Positions 8,301 to 17,377 of a DNA stretch of 64,000 nucleotides are shown one piece after another (position 1 is the stretch's first letter; each line of letters opens with the position of its first letter). The translations under genes and the position numbers were made by a program. A model generated the notes under the pieces. That model had not been told where the DNA came from. It made no database searches and saw only the letters and a list, made by a program, of their open reading frames with translations. Source of the stretch: Rothia sp. (in: high G+C Gram-positive bacteria). GTDB taxonomy: Bacteria; Actinomycetota; Actinomycetes; Actinomycetales; Micrococcaceae. The DNA is taken from assembly GCA_030524105.1 (NCBI GenBank), contig JAUNHE010000008.1, positions 1-64,000 on the forward strand. Reading direction: 5' to 3'.

Positions 8301-10265
8301 ATGTCTCAAGCTACAACTAACACGGTGTCTTTGCGGGTTCGGGTGCAGAAATTTGGTACCTTCCTATCCTCAATGATCATGCCCAACATTGGGGCTTTTA
8401 TTGCCTGGGGCTTATTAACAGCCCTCTTTTTGTGGTCTGAGGACCCCGAGGGAGGCCGGGGTCCTTTTGCTAATGAGCAGATTAATACTCTGGTTGGTCC
8501 TATGGTGATCTACTTGCTGCCCATTCTTATTGCCTATACCGGTGGCAAGCTCATATACGAGCACCGCGGTGGTGTTGTTGGCGCAGCAGCTACGATGGGT
8601 GTCATCCTGGGGACCTCCTCACCGGTTTTCATAGGCCCCGATGGGAGCAGTTCTCCCATGTTCCTGGGCGCCATGATCATGGGACCGGCGGCTGCCTGGT
8701 GTATGAAAAAACTCGATGGGCTGTGGGCCGGTAGGATTAAGCCCGGCTTTGAGATGCTGGTTGATAATTTTTCGGCCGGTATCTTTGCAGCCTTAGCCGC
8801 TATTGCTTCTATGTTCTTGTTAACACCGGTGATGAACGCTATTTCTGCTATTGCCGGTAGTATCGTTGACTGGCTGGTGGCTCATAGCCTGCTGCCGCTT
8901 ACGTCTTTGCTGATTGAACCAGCTAAGGTGCTTTTTCTTAATAACGCTATTAACCACGGCGTGATTACTCCCTTAGCCACGGAGCAGGCCATGGCAACGG
9001 GCAAGTCTATGCTCTTTCTCTTAGAGGCTAACCCAGGTCCTGGGCTGGGTATTCTTCTTGCTTACATCTTTTTTGGTCGCGGTTCTGCTAAATCTACGGC
9101 TCCGGGTGCTGCTTTAATCCATTTTTTTGGCGGTATTCATGAAATTTATTTCCCCTACATTTTGATGAAGCCACAGCTCTTGGTTGCCGCTATTGCCGGC
9201 GGTGCTTCCGGTGTGGCTATGTTGCAGATCTTTGATGCGGGCTTACGTTCCCCGGCCGCTCCCGGTTCAATTATTGCTGTCTTGGCTTCTACGGCTTCGG
9301 ATTCTTATGTGGGAGTTTGTGCTTCTGTCTTGGCGGCAACCCTGGTTTCGTTTATCTTGGCGGCCCTTATTCTGCGCTTTTCTCCGCAAGGCGATGATGA
9401 CCTGGCTGCTGCGGCCCAGAAGATGCAGGATATGAAGGGAAAGAAATCTTCGGTTGCTGCCGCTTTTGCGTCAGGCCAGGAGCAGCGGCAGATCAAAGCA
9501 ATTGTTTTTGCTTGTGATGCTGGTATGGGTTCGTCTGCTATGGGGGCTTCGGTCTTACGGCAAAAAATTAAGGAGGCCGGTTTTGGCCAGCAGGTTAGTG
9601 TGGTCAACTCCGCCATTAATAACTTAAAAGATGATTTTGATTTGCTGGTCTGCCATCAAGATTTAGCGGATCGGGCTGCTGCCCCTACTCCGAGCGCTAT
9701 CCACGTGGCGGTGGATAATTTTATGAATTCACCCCGCTATGACGAGATTGTTGAGATGATCCGGCAGCAGCATGCCGCTAAGGATGAGGCTAAGGAGCAG
9801 GATCAGGCTGAGGCGGATTCTGTCTCTGAGTCTGCAGCTAGTCTGCTGGCCTTAGATTCCATTGTGCTTGACCGGGAACCCATGAGCCGGGATCAGGCAA
9901 TAGAAGAGGCTGGGCAGCTGCTGCTAGCGAGGGGTTCTGTGACCTCAGCCTATGTGCGGTCCATGCACGAGCGTGAGGAATCCGTTTCTACCTTTATGGG
10001 TAATGGGTTAGCAATTCCGCACGGTACCAATGCTGCTAAGGAAGAAATTACCAGTTCGGCTATCAGCTTTATCCGCTTTAAGGAGCCGATTGATTGGAAC
10101 GGTAAGCAGGTGATTTACACTATCGGCATTGCTGGCGCTGGAGGAGACCATCTAAAGCTGCTAGAGAAGATTGCCAAAATTTTTAGCAGTAAAGATTTGG
10201 TGGCTCAGCTGGATGCTGCCACCAGTGCCCAAGAAATTATTACTATTTTTGATAAGGTCGCGTGA
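8301..10265 (+). CDS. mtlA: PTS mannitol transporter EIICBA (fused)
   Basis: Imports and phosphorylates mannitol to mannitol-1-phosphate. Residues 1 to about 345 are the membrane EIIC domain (GGIHEIYFPYILMKP and NAINHGVITPLATEQA are typical). Residues about 400-490 form EIIB with phosphorylated Cys405 in FACDAGMGSSAMGAS. Residues about 510-654 form EIIA with His574 in AIPHGTNAAKEE. The 654-residue CBA fusion matches the enterobacterial layout; many Gram-positive systems keep EIIA as a separate protein. It overlaps the end of the next gene's frame closely, and mtlD starts two bases after its stop, so the two are cotranscribed. Confidence 0.96.
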   Translation: MSQATTNTVSLRVRVQKFGTFLSSMIMPNIGAFIAWGLLTALFLWSEDPEGGRGPFANEQINTLVGPMVIYLLPILIAYTGGKLIYEHRGGVVGAAATMGVILGTSSPVFIGPDGSSSPMFLGAMIMGPAAAWCMKKLDGLWAGRIKPGFEMLVDNFSAGIFAALAAIASMFLLTPVMNAISAIAGSIVDWLVAHSLLPLTSLLIEPAKVLFLNNAINHGVITPLATEQAMATGKSMLFLLEANPGPGLGILLAYIFFGRGSAKSTAPGAALIHFFGGIHEIYFPYILMKPQLLVAAIAGGASGVAMLQIFDAGLRSPAAPGSIIAVLASTASDSYVGVCASVLAATLVSFILAALILRFSPQGDDDLAAAAQKMQDMKGKKSSVAAAFASGQEQRQIKAIVFACDAGMGSSAMGASVLRQKIKEAGFGQQVSVVNSAINNLKDDFDLLVCHQDLADRAAAPTPSAIHVAVDNFMNSPRYDEIVEMIRQQHAAKDEAKEQDQAEADSVSESAASLLALDSIVLDREPMSRDQAIEEAGQLLLARGSVTSAYVRSMHEREESVSTFMGNGLAIPHGTNAAKEEITSSAISFIRFKEPIDWNGKQVIYTIGIAGAGGDHLKLLEKIAKIFSSKDLVAQLDAATSAQEIITIFDKVA

Positions 10266-10267
10266 TC

Positions 10268-11419
10268 ATGAAAGCTGTACATTGTGGAGCTGGCAATATT
10301 GGACGAGGTTTTGTGGGCTTCTTGCTGGACGAGGCCGGTTATGAATTAGTTTTTTCCGATGTTAACGCCGAGCTGATTGCTGCTATTAATGCGGCAGATT
10401 CTTATACCGTGCACGAGGTGGGCCAGCAGCCGCGTGACCTTAAAATTACCGGGTTTTCTGGCATTAACTCCGCCCAGGATCCGCAGGCCCTTAGGGAGGC
10501 TATCGCCCAGGCCGATGTTTTGACTACTGCTGTAGGCCCCACTATTCTTCCCTTGATTGCCGCAGATATTGCAGCTGGTTTGAGGCTGCGTGCCCAGGGG
10601 GAGCCCCGTCCGCCTCTTGCGGTGATGGCCTGTGAGAATGCGATTGCAGCAACGGATATTTTGGCTAAGGCTGTGCGGGAGCATTATGAGCAGGCCGATG
10701 AGCAAGCAATTTTTGCTAATACCGCTGTCGATAGGATTGTTCCGGACCAGGCACCCGGCCAGGGCTTGGACGTGACCGTTGAGACTTATTATGAATGGGT
10801 TATTGAGGCTGGTCCTTTTGCCGGTAAACCCCTAGATATTCCGGGGGTCACTTGGGTAGACGATCTGGAGCCTTACATTAGTCGTAAGTTGTTTACGGTT
10901 AACACTGGCCATGCTGCTACGGCCTACTTTGGCTATGCTCAGGGTAAGAGCAAGATTTCGGATGCCTTGGCTGACGAGGGCATTGCTGGCCAGGTTGCTG
11001 CTGCCTTGGCAGAGACCAAGAATCTGGTGGTGCATAAGTTTGGTTTTGAGCCCCAGGTCCAGCAGGCCTATGTGGATAAAATTATGCGTCGTTTTGCCAA
11101 TCCCTCCTTGCCAGATACTGCTGAACGGGTGGGGCGGGCTCCGCTACGTAAGCTAGGCCGACACGAAAGATTTGTGGGACCGGCTGCTGAGCTGGCAGAA
11201 CTGGGCTTGGAAGTTGACGGTCTGCTGGCTGCTGTGGGGGCCTTGCTGAAGTTTGATGCGGCGGATGACGCTGAGGCTGTCCAATTACAGCAGCGTTTGG
11301 ATCAGCTAGAAGCCGGTGCTGTAACTGCTAGCCAGCTGGTGAGCGAGCTGACCGGGGTGGCTGCTGATCACGTTTTGCATGAGCGTTTGGTTGAGGTTTT
11401 TTCTGCTGCACGGGCCTAG
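10268..11419 (+). CDS. mtlD: Mannitol-1-phosphate 5-dehydrogenase
   Basis: Oxidises mannitol-1-phosphate to fructose-6-phosphate with NAD. The N-terminal dinucleotide fold is MKAVHCGAGNIGRGFVG, and the polyol dehydrogenase signature around KLFTVNTGHAATAYFGY carries the expected lysine and histidine-rich region. The 383-residue length is normal. The ATG at 10268 is preferred to an upstream GTG that overlaps the mtlA stop codon. It is the second gene of the mannitol operon, followed by a two-way terminator. Confidence 0.97.
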   Translation: MKAVHCGAGNIGRGFVGFLLDEAGYELVFSDVNAELIAAINAADSYTVHEVGQQPRDLKITGFSGINSAQDPQALREAIAQADVLTTAVGPTILPLIAADIAAGLRLRAQGEPRPPLAVMACENAIAATDILAKAVREHYEQADEQAIFANTAVDRIVPDQAPGQGLDVTVETYYEWVIEAGPFAGKPLDIPGVTWVDDLEPYISRKLFTVNTGHAATAYFGYAQGKSKISDALADEGIAGQVAAALAETKNLVVHKFGFEPQVQQAYVDKIMRRFANPSLPDTAERVGRAPLRKLGRHERFVGPAAELAELGLEVDGLLAAVGALLKFDAADDAEAVQLQQRLDQLEAGAVTASQLVSELTGVAADHVLHERLVEVFSAARA

Positions 11420-11428
11420 TTTTAAATG

Positions 11429-11472
11429 AAAAGCCCCGGTGACCAAGTATTCTTGGCCACCGGGGCTTTTTC
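11429..11472. terminator. Bidirectional terminator between mtlD and mscL
   Basis: A 13-bp stem AAAAGCCCCGGTG (11429-11441) and CACCGGGGCTTTT (11458-11470), extended inside by CCAA/TTGG. A-tract on the left and T-tract on the right make it work in both directions for these convergent genes. Confidence 0.95.
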
Positions 11473-11521
11473 CTGAGATGCGTTATATCCTACTGAACGG
11501 TTGTTTTGTGCAGCTAAGCTT

Positions 11522-11908
11522 TTATCGAGCTGCTAGTGAGTCACGAATTTCTTTGAGGAGCTGTACCTGAGGATCAGCTTCTGCTGCTTCTGCAATTTCT
11601 TCCTCTGGGCTGAGCTTCTGCTGACGCCGTTCATTAAATTTATTGATAGGCATGACGATACAGAAGTAGAGCGCTGCAGCGATGAGGAGGAAGTTGACGA
11701 CAGCCGTCAGGAAGACGCCAATCTTAACCGGTCCAAAAACCAGCCAGTTATCGAAGTTGGGTTCACCGGCAATAAGGCCGATAGCGGGCATAATAACGGA
11801 CTCCACCAGGGCGCTGATGACGGCGGTGAAGGCGGTTCCAATGATCAGACCTACTGCCAGGTCGATGACGTTGCCACGAGTAATAAATTCTTTAAATCCA
11901 CTAAGCAT
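11522..11908 (-). CDS. mscL: Large-conductance mechanosensitive channel MscL
   Basis: Pressure-release channel of the cytoplasmic membrane. The start MLSGFKEFITRGNVIDLAVG is the family consensus and gives 128 residues. TM1 (about 15-45) and TM2 (about 65-90) flank the periplasmic loop, and the cytoplasmic helix ends QVQLLKEIRDSLAAR. A frame extension to a GTG at 11989 would add 27 atypical residues, so I use the inner ATG; its ribosome binding site (GGA) is weak. Confidence 0.93.
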   Translation of the reverse strand: MLSGFKEFITRGNVIDLAVGLIIGTAFTAVISALVESVIMPAIGLIAGEPNFDNWLVFGPVKIGVFLTAVVNFLLIAAALYFCIVMPINKFNERRQQKLSPEEEIAEAAEADPQVQLLKEIRDSLAAR

Positions 11909-12269
11909 GGTTCCAAGAATAGCCTTGCCTAGACAGATTGGAAACTTTACACGAGCCAAAAGAGACAGAAAATAAGTGTGTTTACTCACATATTGGCGTC
12001 ATATCGCGTAATCTTAGGGTTTTGCCTAGATAAACGGTTATTTTAACCCTATATATACTCTAGTTGTGTTGATCACATTGTACTGGACTGGACCCGTTTT
12101 TATCCCAGCGTTTCTGTAGTTTTAGAAGAGCTGTCTTTAAGAAATACTCAGGTTTTTTTCGGTTCGTATGCAGTTAAAATTTTGGTTATAACCCGTTAAT
12201 GCATAGCTTTTACCTAGCTGTAGGAGGAAGGTTAGCTTATTTTTAAGGTCTTAGCAATGGAGGCTTGGC
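11909..12269. other. Non-coding AT-rich spacer between mscL and coaA
   Basis: This 361-base stretch is AT-rich with no convincing ORF. It should hold the minus-strand promoter of mscL and the end of the coaA transcript. A 10-base palindrome GGTTATAACC lies near 12183. I see no clear terminator for coaA and no RNA gene. Confidence 0.5.
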
Positions 12270-13226
12270 TTAATTTTTACGCAGCAGGACCCGGCTGATT
12301 TTATGGTCGCTGTCTTTGGAGAGAATAAGCTTGGCCCGGCCTCGGGTGGGCCGCACATTCTGGATAAGATTAGGCTCATTAATACCCTTCCAGATGGAAC
12401 GGGCTAGATCACGTGCAGCCTGGTCGGAAAGGTCGGCAAAACGATTAAAGTAGGACTGCGGATTCTGAAAAGCGGAGTTACGTAAGGATAAAAACCTCTC
12501 GATATACCAGCCTTCAATGTCGCTGGTTCTGGCGTCCACATAGATGGAGAAATCAAAAAAATCGCTCAGAGACAGGGCGGCCTGATTGTCTTCGCCAACC
12601 TTGGCCGGGGCTAGCACGTTAAGGCCCTCTACGATCAAGACATCCGGTGCTGTAACTTCAATATGCTCTCCAGGGATTATGTCGTAGTAAAGATGGGAGT
12701 ATTTGGGGGAGGTGACCAGAGGGGTGCCGGATTTTACTTCTGAGACAAAACGTAGGAGGGCGCGGCGGTCATAAGACTCGGGAAAGCCTTTTCGGTTGAG
12801 GATGCCCCGCCTTTCTAGCTCTGCGTTGGGGTAGAGAAAGCCGTCGGTGGTAACGAGCTGGACCTGAGGGGTGCTGGGCCAGCGGCTGAGCAGGGCCTGT
12901 AGGATCCTGGCTGTTGTTGACTTACCTGCAGCCACCGAGCCGGCAACCCCAATAATAAAAGGAACTCTGCGCTTGGAAACCCCCAAAAAATCGTTGGTCA
13001 TATGGTTCAACGAGCTGGTGGCATTGACATAAAGATTAAGCAGGCGCGATAACGGTAGGTAAACTTGGCGCACTTCATCGACGTCGAGAGTGTCGCCTAA
13101 ACCGCGCAGATCTGCGATTTCTTCTTCATTGAGGGGTACCTCAATGGTGCTGGCTAGCCGGGACCAGGTGGCTCGATCTAGCTCAAAGAAGGGCGAATAG
13201 TGGGACAGCAGGGCCGAGGTGCTCAT
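12270..13226 (-). CDS. coaA: Type I pantothenate kinase
   Basis: Phosphorylates pantothenate, the first step of coenzyme A synthesis. The P-loop GVAGSVAAGKSTTARIL spans residues 93-109. LVTTDGFLYPN, RKGFPESYDRRALLRF and PDVLIVEGLNVL are CoaA family blocks. The 318 residues match the bacterial type I enzyme. It is transcribed away from glmS; the 151-base spacer must hold both promoters. Confidence 0.97.
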   Translation of the reverse strand: MSTSALLSHYSPFFELDRATWSRLASTIEVPLNEEEIADLRGLGDTLDVDEVRQVYLPLSRLLNLYVNATSSLNHMTNDFLGVSKRRVPFIIGVAGSVAAGKSTTARILQALLSRWPSTPQVQLVTTDGFLYPNAELERRGILNRKGFPESYDRRALLRFVSEVKSGTPLVTSPKYSHLYYDIIPGEHIEVTAPDVLIVEGLNVLAPAKVGEDNQAALSLSDFFDFSIYVDARTSDIEGWYIERFLSLRNSAFQNPQSYFNRFADLSDQAARDLARSIWKGINEPNLIQNVRPTRGRAKLILSKDSDHKISRVLLRKN

Positions 13227-13377
13227 TTGACCTATTTTAGGCAGGAAAGTTGGTCAAGACTAATTGTCAGAGTGGATGTAACAGGGCGCCAAAAATTTAT
13301 AGGTATAAATGGTGACAAAAACCGTGTTGAATAGCTAGGTGAAGTCAACTTTTGCGAGGTCAGGTATCATTGAGACT

Positions 13378-15264
13378 ATGTGTGGAATTGTTGGATATGT
13401 TGGTCTGGAATCCACTCCAGACGGTAAAAAATTTGATCATACTGCCTACGACGTAGTCTTAGAAGGCCTGCGTCGCCAAGAATACCGCGGCTATGACTCC
13501 GCCGGTGTTGCAGTTATTGGCCAGGGTGGACAGGTCGACTTCCGCAAAAAGGCAGGTAAACTTGTCAACCTAGCTGAGGACGTAGCGGCCAGTCCGCTGC
13601 CGGCAGCAAAAATTGGTATTGGCCACACTCGCTGGGCAACCCACGGCGGCCCAACCGACGCAAATGCCCACCCCCACGTGGTCAACTCCGGTAGCCTGGC
13701 TGTCGTTCACAACGGAATTATTGAGAACTTTGCTGAACTGCGCAATGAACTTGCCGGTGAAGGCGTTAGCTATCTCTCCGAAACAGATACTGAGGTTGCT
13801 GCCCATTTGATTGGTTCCATCTACCAGAAAATGGAAAAGAAAGATCTTACTGAGGCCGTTCGCCTGGCGTCCAACCGCCTGGAGGGGGCCTTTACTATTC
13901 TGGCAATTCATTCAGATCATCCGGATCGTGTGGTGGCAACTCGCCGTAATTCCCCGCTCGTTATTGGTTTGGGAGAAAACGAGAACTTTCTAGGTTCAGA
14001 CGTTTCCGGCTTTATTGACTACACTAAAGAAGCCGTGGAAATGGGCCAGGACCAGATTGTTACTATCACCGCCACGGACTACAAGATCATAGACTTTGCC
14101 GGCAACCCCGCTCAAGGTAAACCCTTTACCATTGAATGGGATGCCGCAGCTGCCGAAAAGGGTGGCTACGACTCCTTCATGGAGAAAGAAATCCATGAGC
14201 AGCCCGCCGCTGTTAGAGACACCCTCTTGGGTCGTTTTGACGAAAACGGCAACCTGACTCTGGACGAGCTTAAAATTGACGACTCTATTCTGCGCACGAT
14301 CGACAAAATTATTGTGGTTGCCTGCGGTACCGCTGCCTATGCCGGCCAGGTAGCCCGGTATGCTATTGAGCACTGGTGCCGTATTCCTACTGAAGTAGAA
14401 CTAGCCCACGAGTTCCGTTACCGGGATCCTATTGTCAACGAGAAGACCCTGGTTGTCTCGCTGTCCCAATCCGGTGAAACGATGGATACTCTGATGGCTG
14501 TTCGCCACGCTCAGGAGCAAGGGGCAAAGGTGGTTTCTATCTGCAACACAACCGGCTCCACCCTGCCCCGTGAATCAGATGCCGCCCTCTACACCCACGC
14601 GGGGCCAGAAATTGCCGTTGCCTCCACCAAGGCCTTCCTCTCCCAGATCGCTGCTGCCTATCTGCTAGGGCTTTACCTGGCCCAGCTACGTGGCAACATG
14701 TATAAGGATGAAATCCAGGCGGTGCTGCGGGAGTTGCAGGCCATGCCCGACAAAATCCAGGCCATCTTGGACCGTGGGGAGCAGATCCGAGAGCTGGGCC
14801 TGGCCATGAAGGATTCCGATTCCGTGCTTTTCCTTGGCCGCCATGTTGGCTATCCGGTAGCGCTGGAAGGCGCCCTTAAACTCAAGGAGATTGCCTACCT
14901 GCATGCCGAAGGTTTTGCCGCCGGTGAGCTTAAGCACGGTCCAATCGCTTTGGTAGAAGAAGGCCAGCCCGTTTTTGTGGTGGTACCTTCTCCGCGCGGG
15001 CGTGATTCTCTACATGCCAAGGTAGTCTCCAATATCCAGGAGATCCGGGCCCGGGGTGCTATTACCCTGGTTATTGCCGAAGAAGATGATGAAGCGGTAG
15101 TACCCTACTCCGACCACATTATCCGCTACCCCCAGTGTCCCTCGCTTTTGCAGCCCTTGCTGGCTACAGTTCCCCTGCAGATCTTTGCCTGCGCTCTGGC
15201 CGGTGCCAAGGGCTTAGACATTGATCAGCCACGTAACCTAGCTAAATCCGTTACGGTCGAATAA
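13378..15264 (+). CDS. glmS: Glutamine-fructose-6-phosphate aminotransferase (isomerizing)
   Basis: Makes glucosamine-6-phosphate from fructose-6-phosphate and glutamine. The nucleophile must be Cys directly after Met, which fixes the start at 13378 (MCGIVGYVG) rather than the longer frame from 13339. The N-terminal glutaminase domain covers about residues 1-235 (RRQEYRGYDSAGVAV, GHTRWATHG). Two SIS domains follow (ACGTAAYAGQ, SQSGETMDTL, FLGRHVGYPVALEGALKLKE), ending NLAKSVTVE. The 628 residues are normal. No glmS ribozyme is visible upstream. Third codon positions here favour C, unlike the mtl genes. Confidence 0.97.
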   Translation: MCGIVGYVGLESTPDGKKFDHTAYDVVLEGLRRQEYRGYDSAGVAVIGQGGQVDFRKKAGKLVNLAEDVAASPLPAAKIGIGHTRWATHGGPTDANAHPHVVNSGSLAVVHNGIIENFAELRNELAGEGVSYLSETDTEVAAHLIGSIYQKMEKKDLTEAVRLASNRLEGAFTILAIHSDHPDRVVATRRNSPLVIGLGENENFLGSDVSGFIDYTKEAVEMGQDQIVTITATDYKIIDFAGNPAQGKPFTIEWDAAAAEKGGYDSFMEKEIHEQPAAVRDTLLGRFDENGNLTLDELKIDDSILRTIDKIIVVACGTAAYAGQVARYAIEHWCRIPTEVELAHEFRYRDPIVNEKTLVVSLSQSGETMDTLMAVRHAQEQGAKVVSICNTTGSTLPRESDAALYTHAGPEIAVASTKAFLSQIAAAYLLGLYLAQLRGNMYKDEIQAVLRELQAMPDKIQAILDRGEQIRELGLAMKDSDSVLFLGRHVGYPVALEGALKLKEIAYLHAEGFAAGELKHGPIALVEEGQPVFVVVPSPRGRDSLHAKVVSNIQEIRARGAITLVIAEEDDEAVVPYSDHIIRYPQCPSLLQPLLATVPLQIFACALAGAKGLDIDQPRNLAKSVTVE

Positions 15265-15283
15265 GCCATAACTGGATAAAACG

Positions 15284-15321
15284 AGGGGGCGGAGCAGACA
15301 GGGTGAGCTGCTCCGCCCCCT
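15284..15321 (+). terminator. Strong hairpin between glmS and acpS
   Basis: A perfect 14-bp GC-rich stem, AGGGGGCGGAGCAG (15284-15297) and CTGCTCCGCCCCCT (15308-15321). There is no T-tract, so it may be a weak or factor-assisted terminator or an RNA-stability hairpin rather than an intrinsic terminator. Confidence 0.6.
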
Positions 15322-15362
15322 CTGTACAGCAGGGCCATAAGCGCAGAAAGGGAGGGAAAACT

Positions 15363-15764
15363 ATGATCGTTTCTATAGGGGTGGACCTGGTGAATATCGG
15401 GCGATTCGCCGGTATTGTAAAGGCTAATCCAGCCCTGGTCCGGCGGATTTTTACCCCAGAAGAGCAGGGGCTGGCCCTGCCCTCTTTGGCTGCCCGCTTT
15501 GCTGCCAAGGAAGCCGTTGCCAAGGCCCTTGGCGCTCCAGCCGGCTTAGTCTGGAAAGATTGCAGTATTAGCCGCGATCAGCAAGGGGCACCCCACATCC
15601 AGACCTACGGGACTGTGGCTCGCCGGGCGGCAGAACTTAAGATTAATCGCTGGCACTTAAGCATCAGCCACGATGAGCCCATGGCCATTGCCCAGGTTAT
15701 CGCTGAGCATCTTAACCAGGAAGAGCTAGCCCTGCTGGACAGCCAGCCCTCCAGTAAACAGTAG
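15363..15764 (+). CDS. acpS: Holo-[acyl-carrier-protein] synthase
   Basis: Transfers 4'-phosphopantetheine from CoA to acyl carrier protein. Motifs are IGVDLVNIGRF with the metal-binding aspartate and FAAKEAVAKALG. The start at 15363 follows an AAGGGAGGG site; a longer frame from 15303 is atypical. The 133 residues agree with the family. It precedes nnr by 14 bases and is probably cotranscribed with it. Confidence 0.94.
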   Translation: MIVSIGVDLVNIGRFAGIVKANPALVRRIFTPEEQGLALPSLAARFAAKEAVAKALGAPAGLVWKDCSISRDQQGAPHIQTYGTVARRAAELKINRWHLSISHDEPMAIAQVIAEHLNQEELALLDSQPSSKQ

Positions 15765-15778
15765 CTAAAGACCGAAAG

Positions 15779-17377
15779 ATGATTGTGGATAGAGCCTACC
15801 GAGCAGCAGATATACGAAAGCTGGAAGAACCCTACCTCAGTACAACAGACCTGCCCGGAAGCTTAATGCGCAAGGCAGCCTTCGGCCTCTGCCATCAGGT
15901 AAAAAGGGCTATACCCCGGGTGTATGGTGCAAAAATTCTTTTGCTCGTTGGCCCCGGCAATAACGGGGCAGATACCCTGCTGGCTGGGGCTCAGCTGGCC
16001 CGCCAAGGAGCCAGCCTTGAAGCGCTGCTCCTTGCTACAAGAGTCCAGCAGCAGGCCCTCAAAGAATACCGAAGTGCCGCCGGGAGGGTCGTGGATAAGC
16101 TACCCCAGGACCTGGCCAGCTACAGCGCCCTGATTGACGGTATTTTGGGCAGCGGAGCCAGGGGCGGTTTGACCGGCCTGGCAGCCCAGACCGTCACCGA
16201 GCTTAACCTTTTGAGGCAGCGGGGCCCTTTTCCGCTGGTTGTTGCCTGCGATCTTCCTTCGGGTATTGACGCTAACAGCGGCCAGATTTACCCACCAGTT
16301 TTAGCGGCAGATTTGTGTGCTACCTTTATTGCAGCAAAGGTTCCCCACCTTAGCCCGGCAGAACACCTCTGCGGCAAACTAGCTTTAATTCCGCTGGGTA
16401 TAGAAGCCGATTTAAGCAAGTATCAGCCGGAGCTGGAACGCCAGTCGGATAGTCAGCTGGCTGCTTTGTTAAACCGACCCCACTGGCAGGATCATAAGTA
16501 CAGCAGGGGTGTGGTGGGTCTGCTGGCCGGTAGCAAGAGCTACCCTGGAGCAGCCATGCTGGCAGCCAGTGCAGCGGTCCACACTGGTTGCGGTATGCTA
16601 ACTTTTTTTGGTCCTGAGGAACTTAACTTTCAGCTACAGATCAGGCTGCCGGAGGTGGTTTGTCGGACAGAGCGGCCAGAAGAGGCCAAAGTTGACGCCT
16701 GGGCCCTGGGCCCGGGTGCGGTGGGTCAGCAGCGTCAGGAAGAGTTAAGTCGTCTTTTAGCGACGGGCCGCCAGCCAGCCGTTGTTGATGCGGCAGCTAT
16801 TGAACCTGCCGGTCGCCAGGTTGCCTTAGGTGGGCCGCTGGGACCGCACCGTATCCTTACCCCACACGCCGGCGAATTGGCCCGCATGCTTGAATGGATC
16901 AGGACTATGTCTGCCCAAAGATGGGCTGAACACTGCCCTAACCGGCCAGTGAGCCGGCAGCAGATAGAACAGGACCCCATCACCTGGGTCAGGAGGGCAG
17001 CCAGGCTGACCGGTGCCACCCTGCTGCTTAAGGGCCCAACCAGCCTCATTGCTAGTAGCCAGGGTAAGGTTTACAGTGTGCGCGGTCAAACAGCCTGGTT
17101 GGCGACTGCCGGTAGCGGTGACACGTTAACCGGTATCTTAGCTAGCCTCTTAGCCCATCATCAGGCAAGAGTAGCGCAGTCACGCAGTGGGGCAGAGCTA
17201 GACTCCGAAGACTACGCCGGGCTGGCTTGTCTGGCAGCCCGCCTTCAGCAGCTAGCGGCCCTCAAAGCCCAAGCTAGTTATTCGGAGGGTAAGGGGCAGG
17301 GGCCAGTTACGCCGTCTTTACTGCTAGAAAATATACCCGCGGCCATCTTTGAGCTGGGGCAGCAGCACAGCTACTAG
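15779..17377 (+). CDS. nnr: Bifunctional NAD(P)H-hydrate repair enzyme Nnr
   Basis: Repairs damaged NAD(P)H hydrates. The N-terminal half (about 1-220) is the epimerase with GPGNNGADTLLAGAQLA and CDLPSGIDANSG. The C-terminal half (about 230-530) is the ADP/ATP-dependent dehydratase with GLLAGSKSYPGAAMLA, LTPHAGELARM and AGSGDTLTGILASLLA. In the epimerase loop the second glycine of the common GNNGGD is replaced by alanine (GNNGAD). The 532 residues are normal for the fusion. Its end overlaps the convergent sugar transferase gene by four bases. Confidence 0.94.
   Translation: MIVDRAYRAADIRKLEEPYLSTTDLPGSLMRKAAFGLCHQVKRAIPRVYGAKILLLVGPGNNGADTLLAGAQLARQGASLEALLLATRVQQQALKEYRSAAGRVVDKLPQDLASYSALIDGILGSGARGGLTGLAAQTVTELNLLRQRGPFPLVVACDLPSGIDANSGQIYPPVLAADLCATFIAAKVPHLSPAEHLCGKLALIPLGIEADLSKYQPELERQSDSQLAALLNRPHWQDHKYSRGVVGLLAGSKSYPGAAMLAASAAVHTGCGMLTFFGPEELNFQLQIRLPEVVCRTERPEEAKVDAWALGPGAVGQQRQEELSRLLATGRQPAVVDAAAIEPAGRQVALGGPLGPHRILTPHAGELARMLEWIRTMSAQRWAEHCPNRPVSRQQIEQDPITWVRRAARLTGATLLLKGPTSLIASSQGKVYSVRGQTAWLATAGSGDTLTGILASLLAHHQARVAQSRSGAELDSEDYAGLACLAARLQQLAALKAQASYSEGKGQGPVTPSLLLENIPAAIFELGQQHSY

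Noticed and set aside
11909-11989. N-terminal extension of MscL from a GTG
   Set aside because: MscL proteins start at MLSGFKEF; the extension has no ribosome binding site.
13227-13377. glmS ribozyme upstream of glmS
   Set aside because: The spacer is only 151 bases, AT-rich, and lacks the ribozyme core; it also has to hold two promoters.
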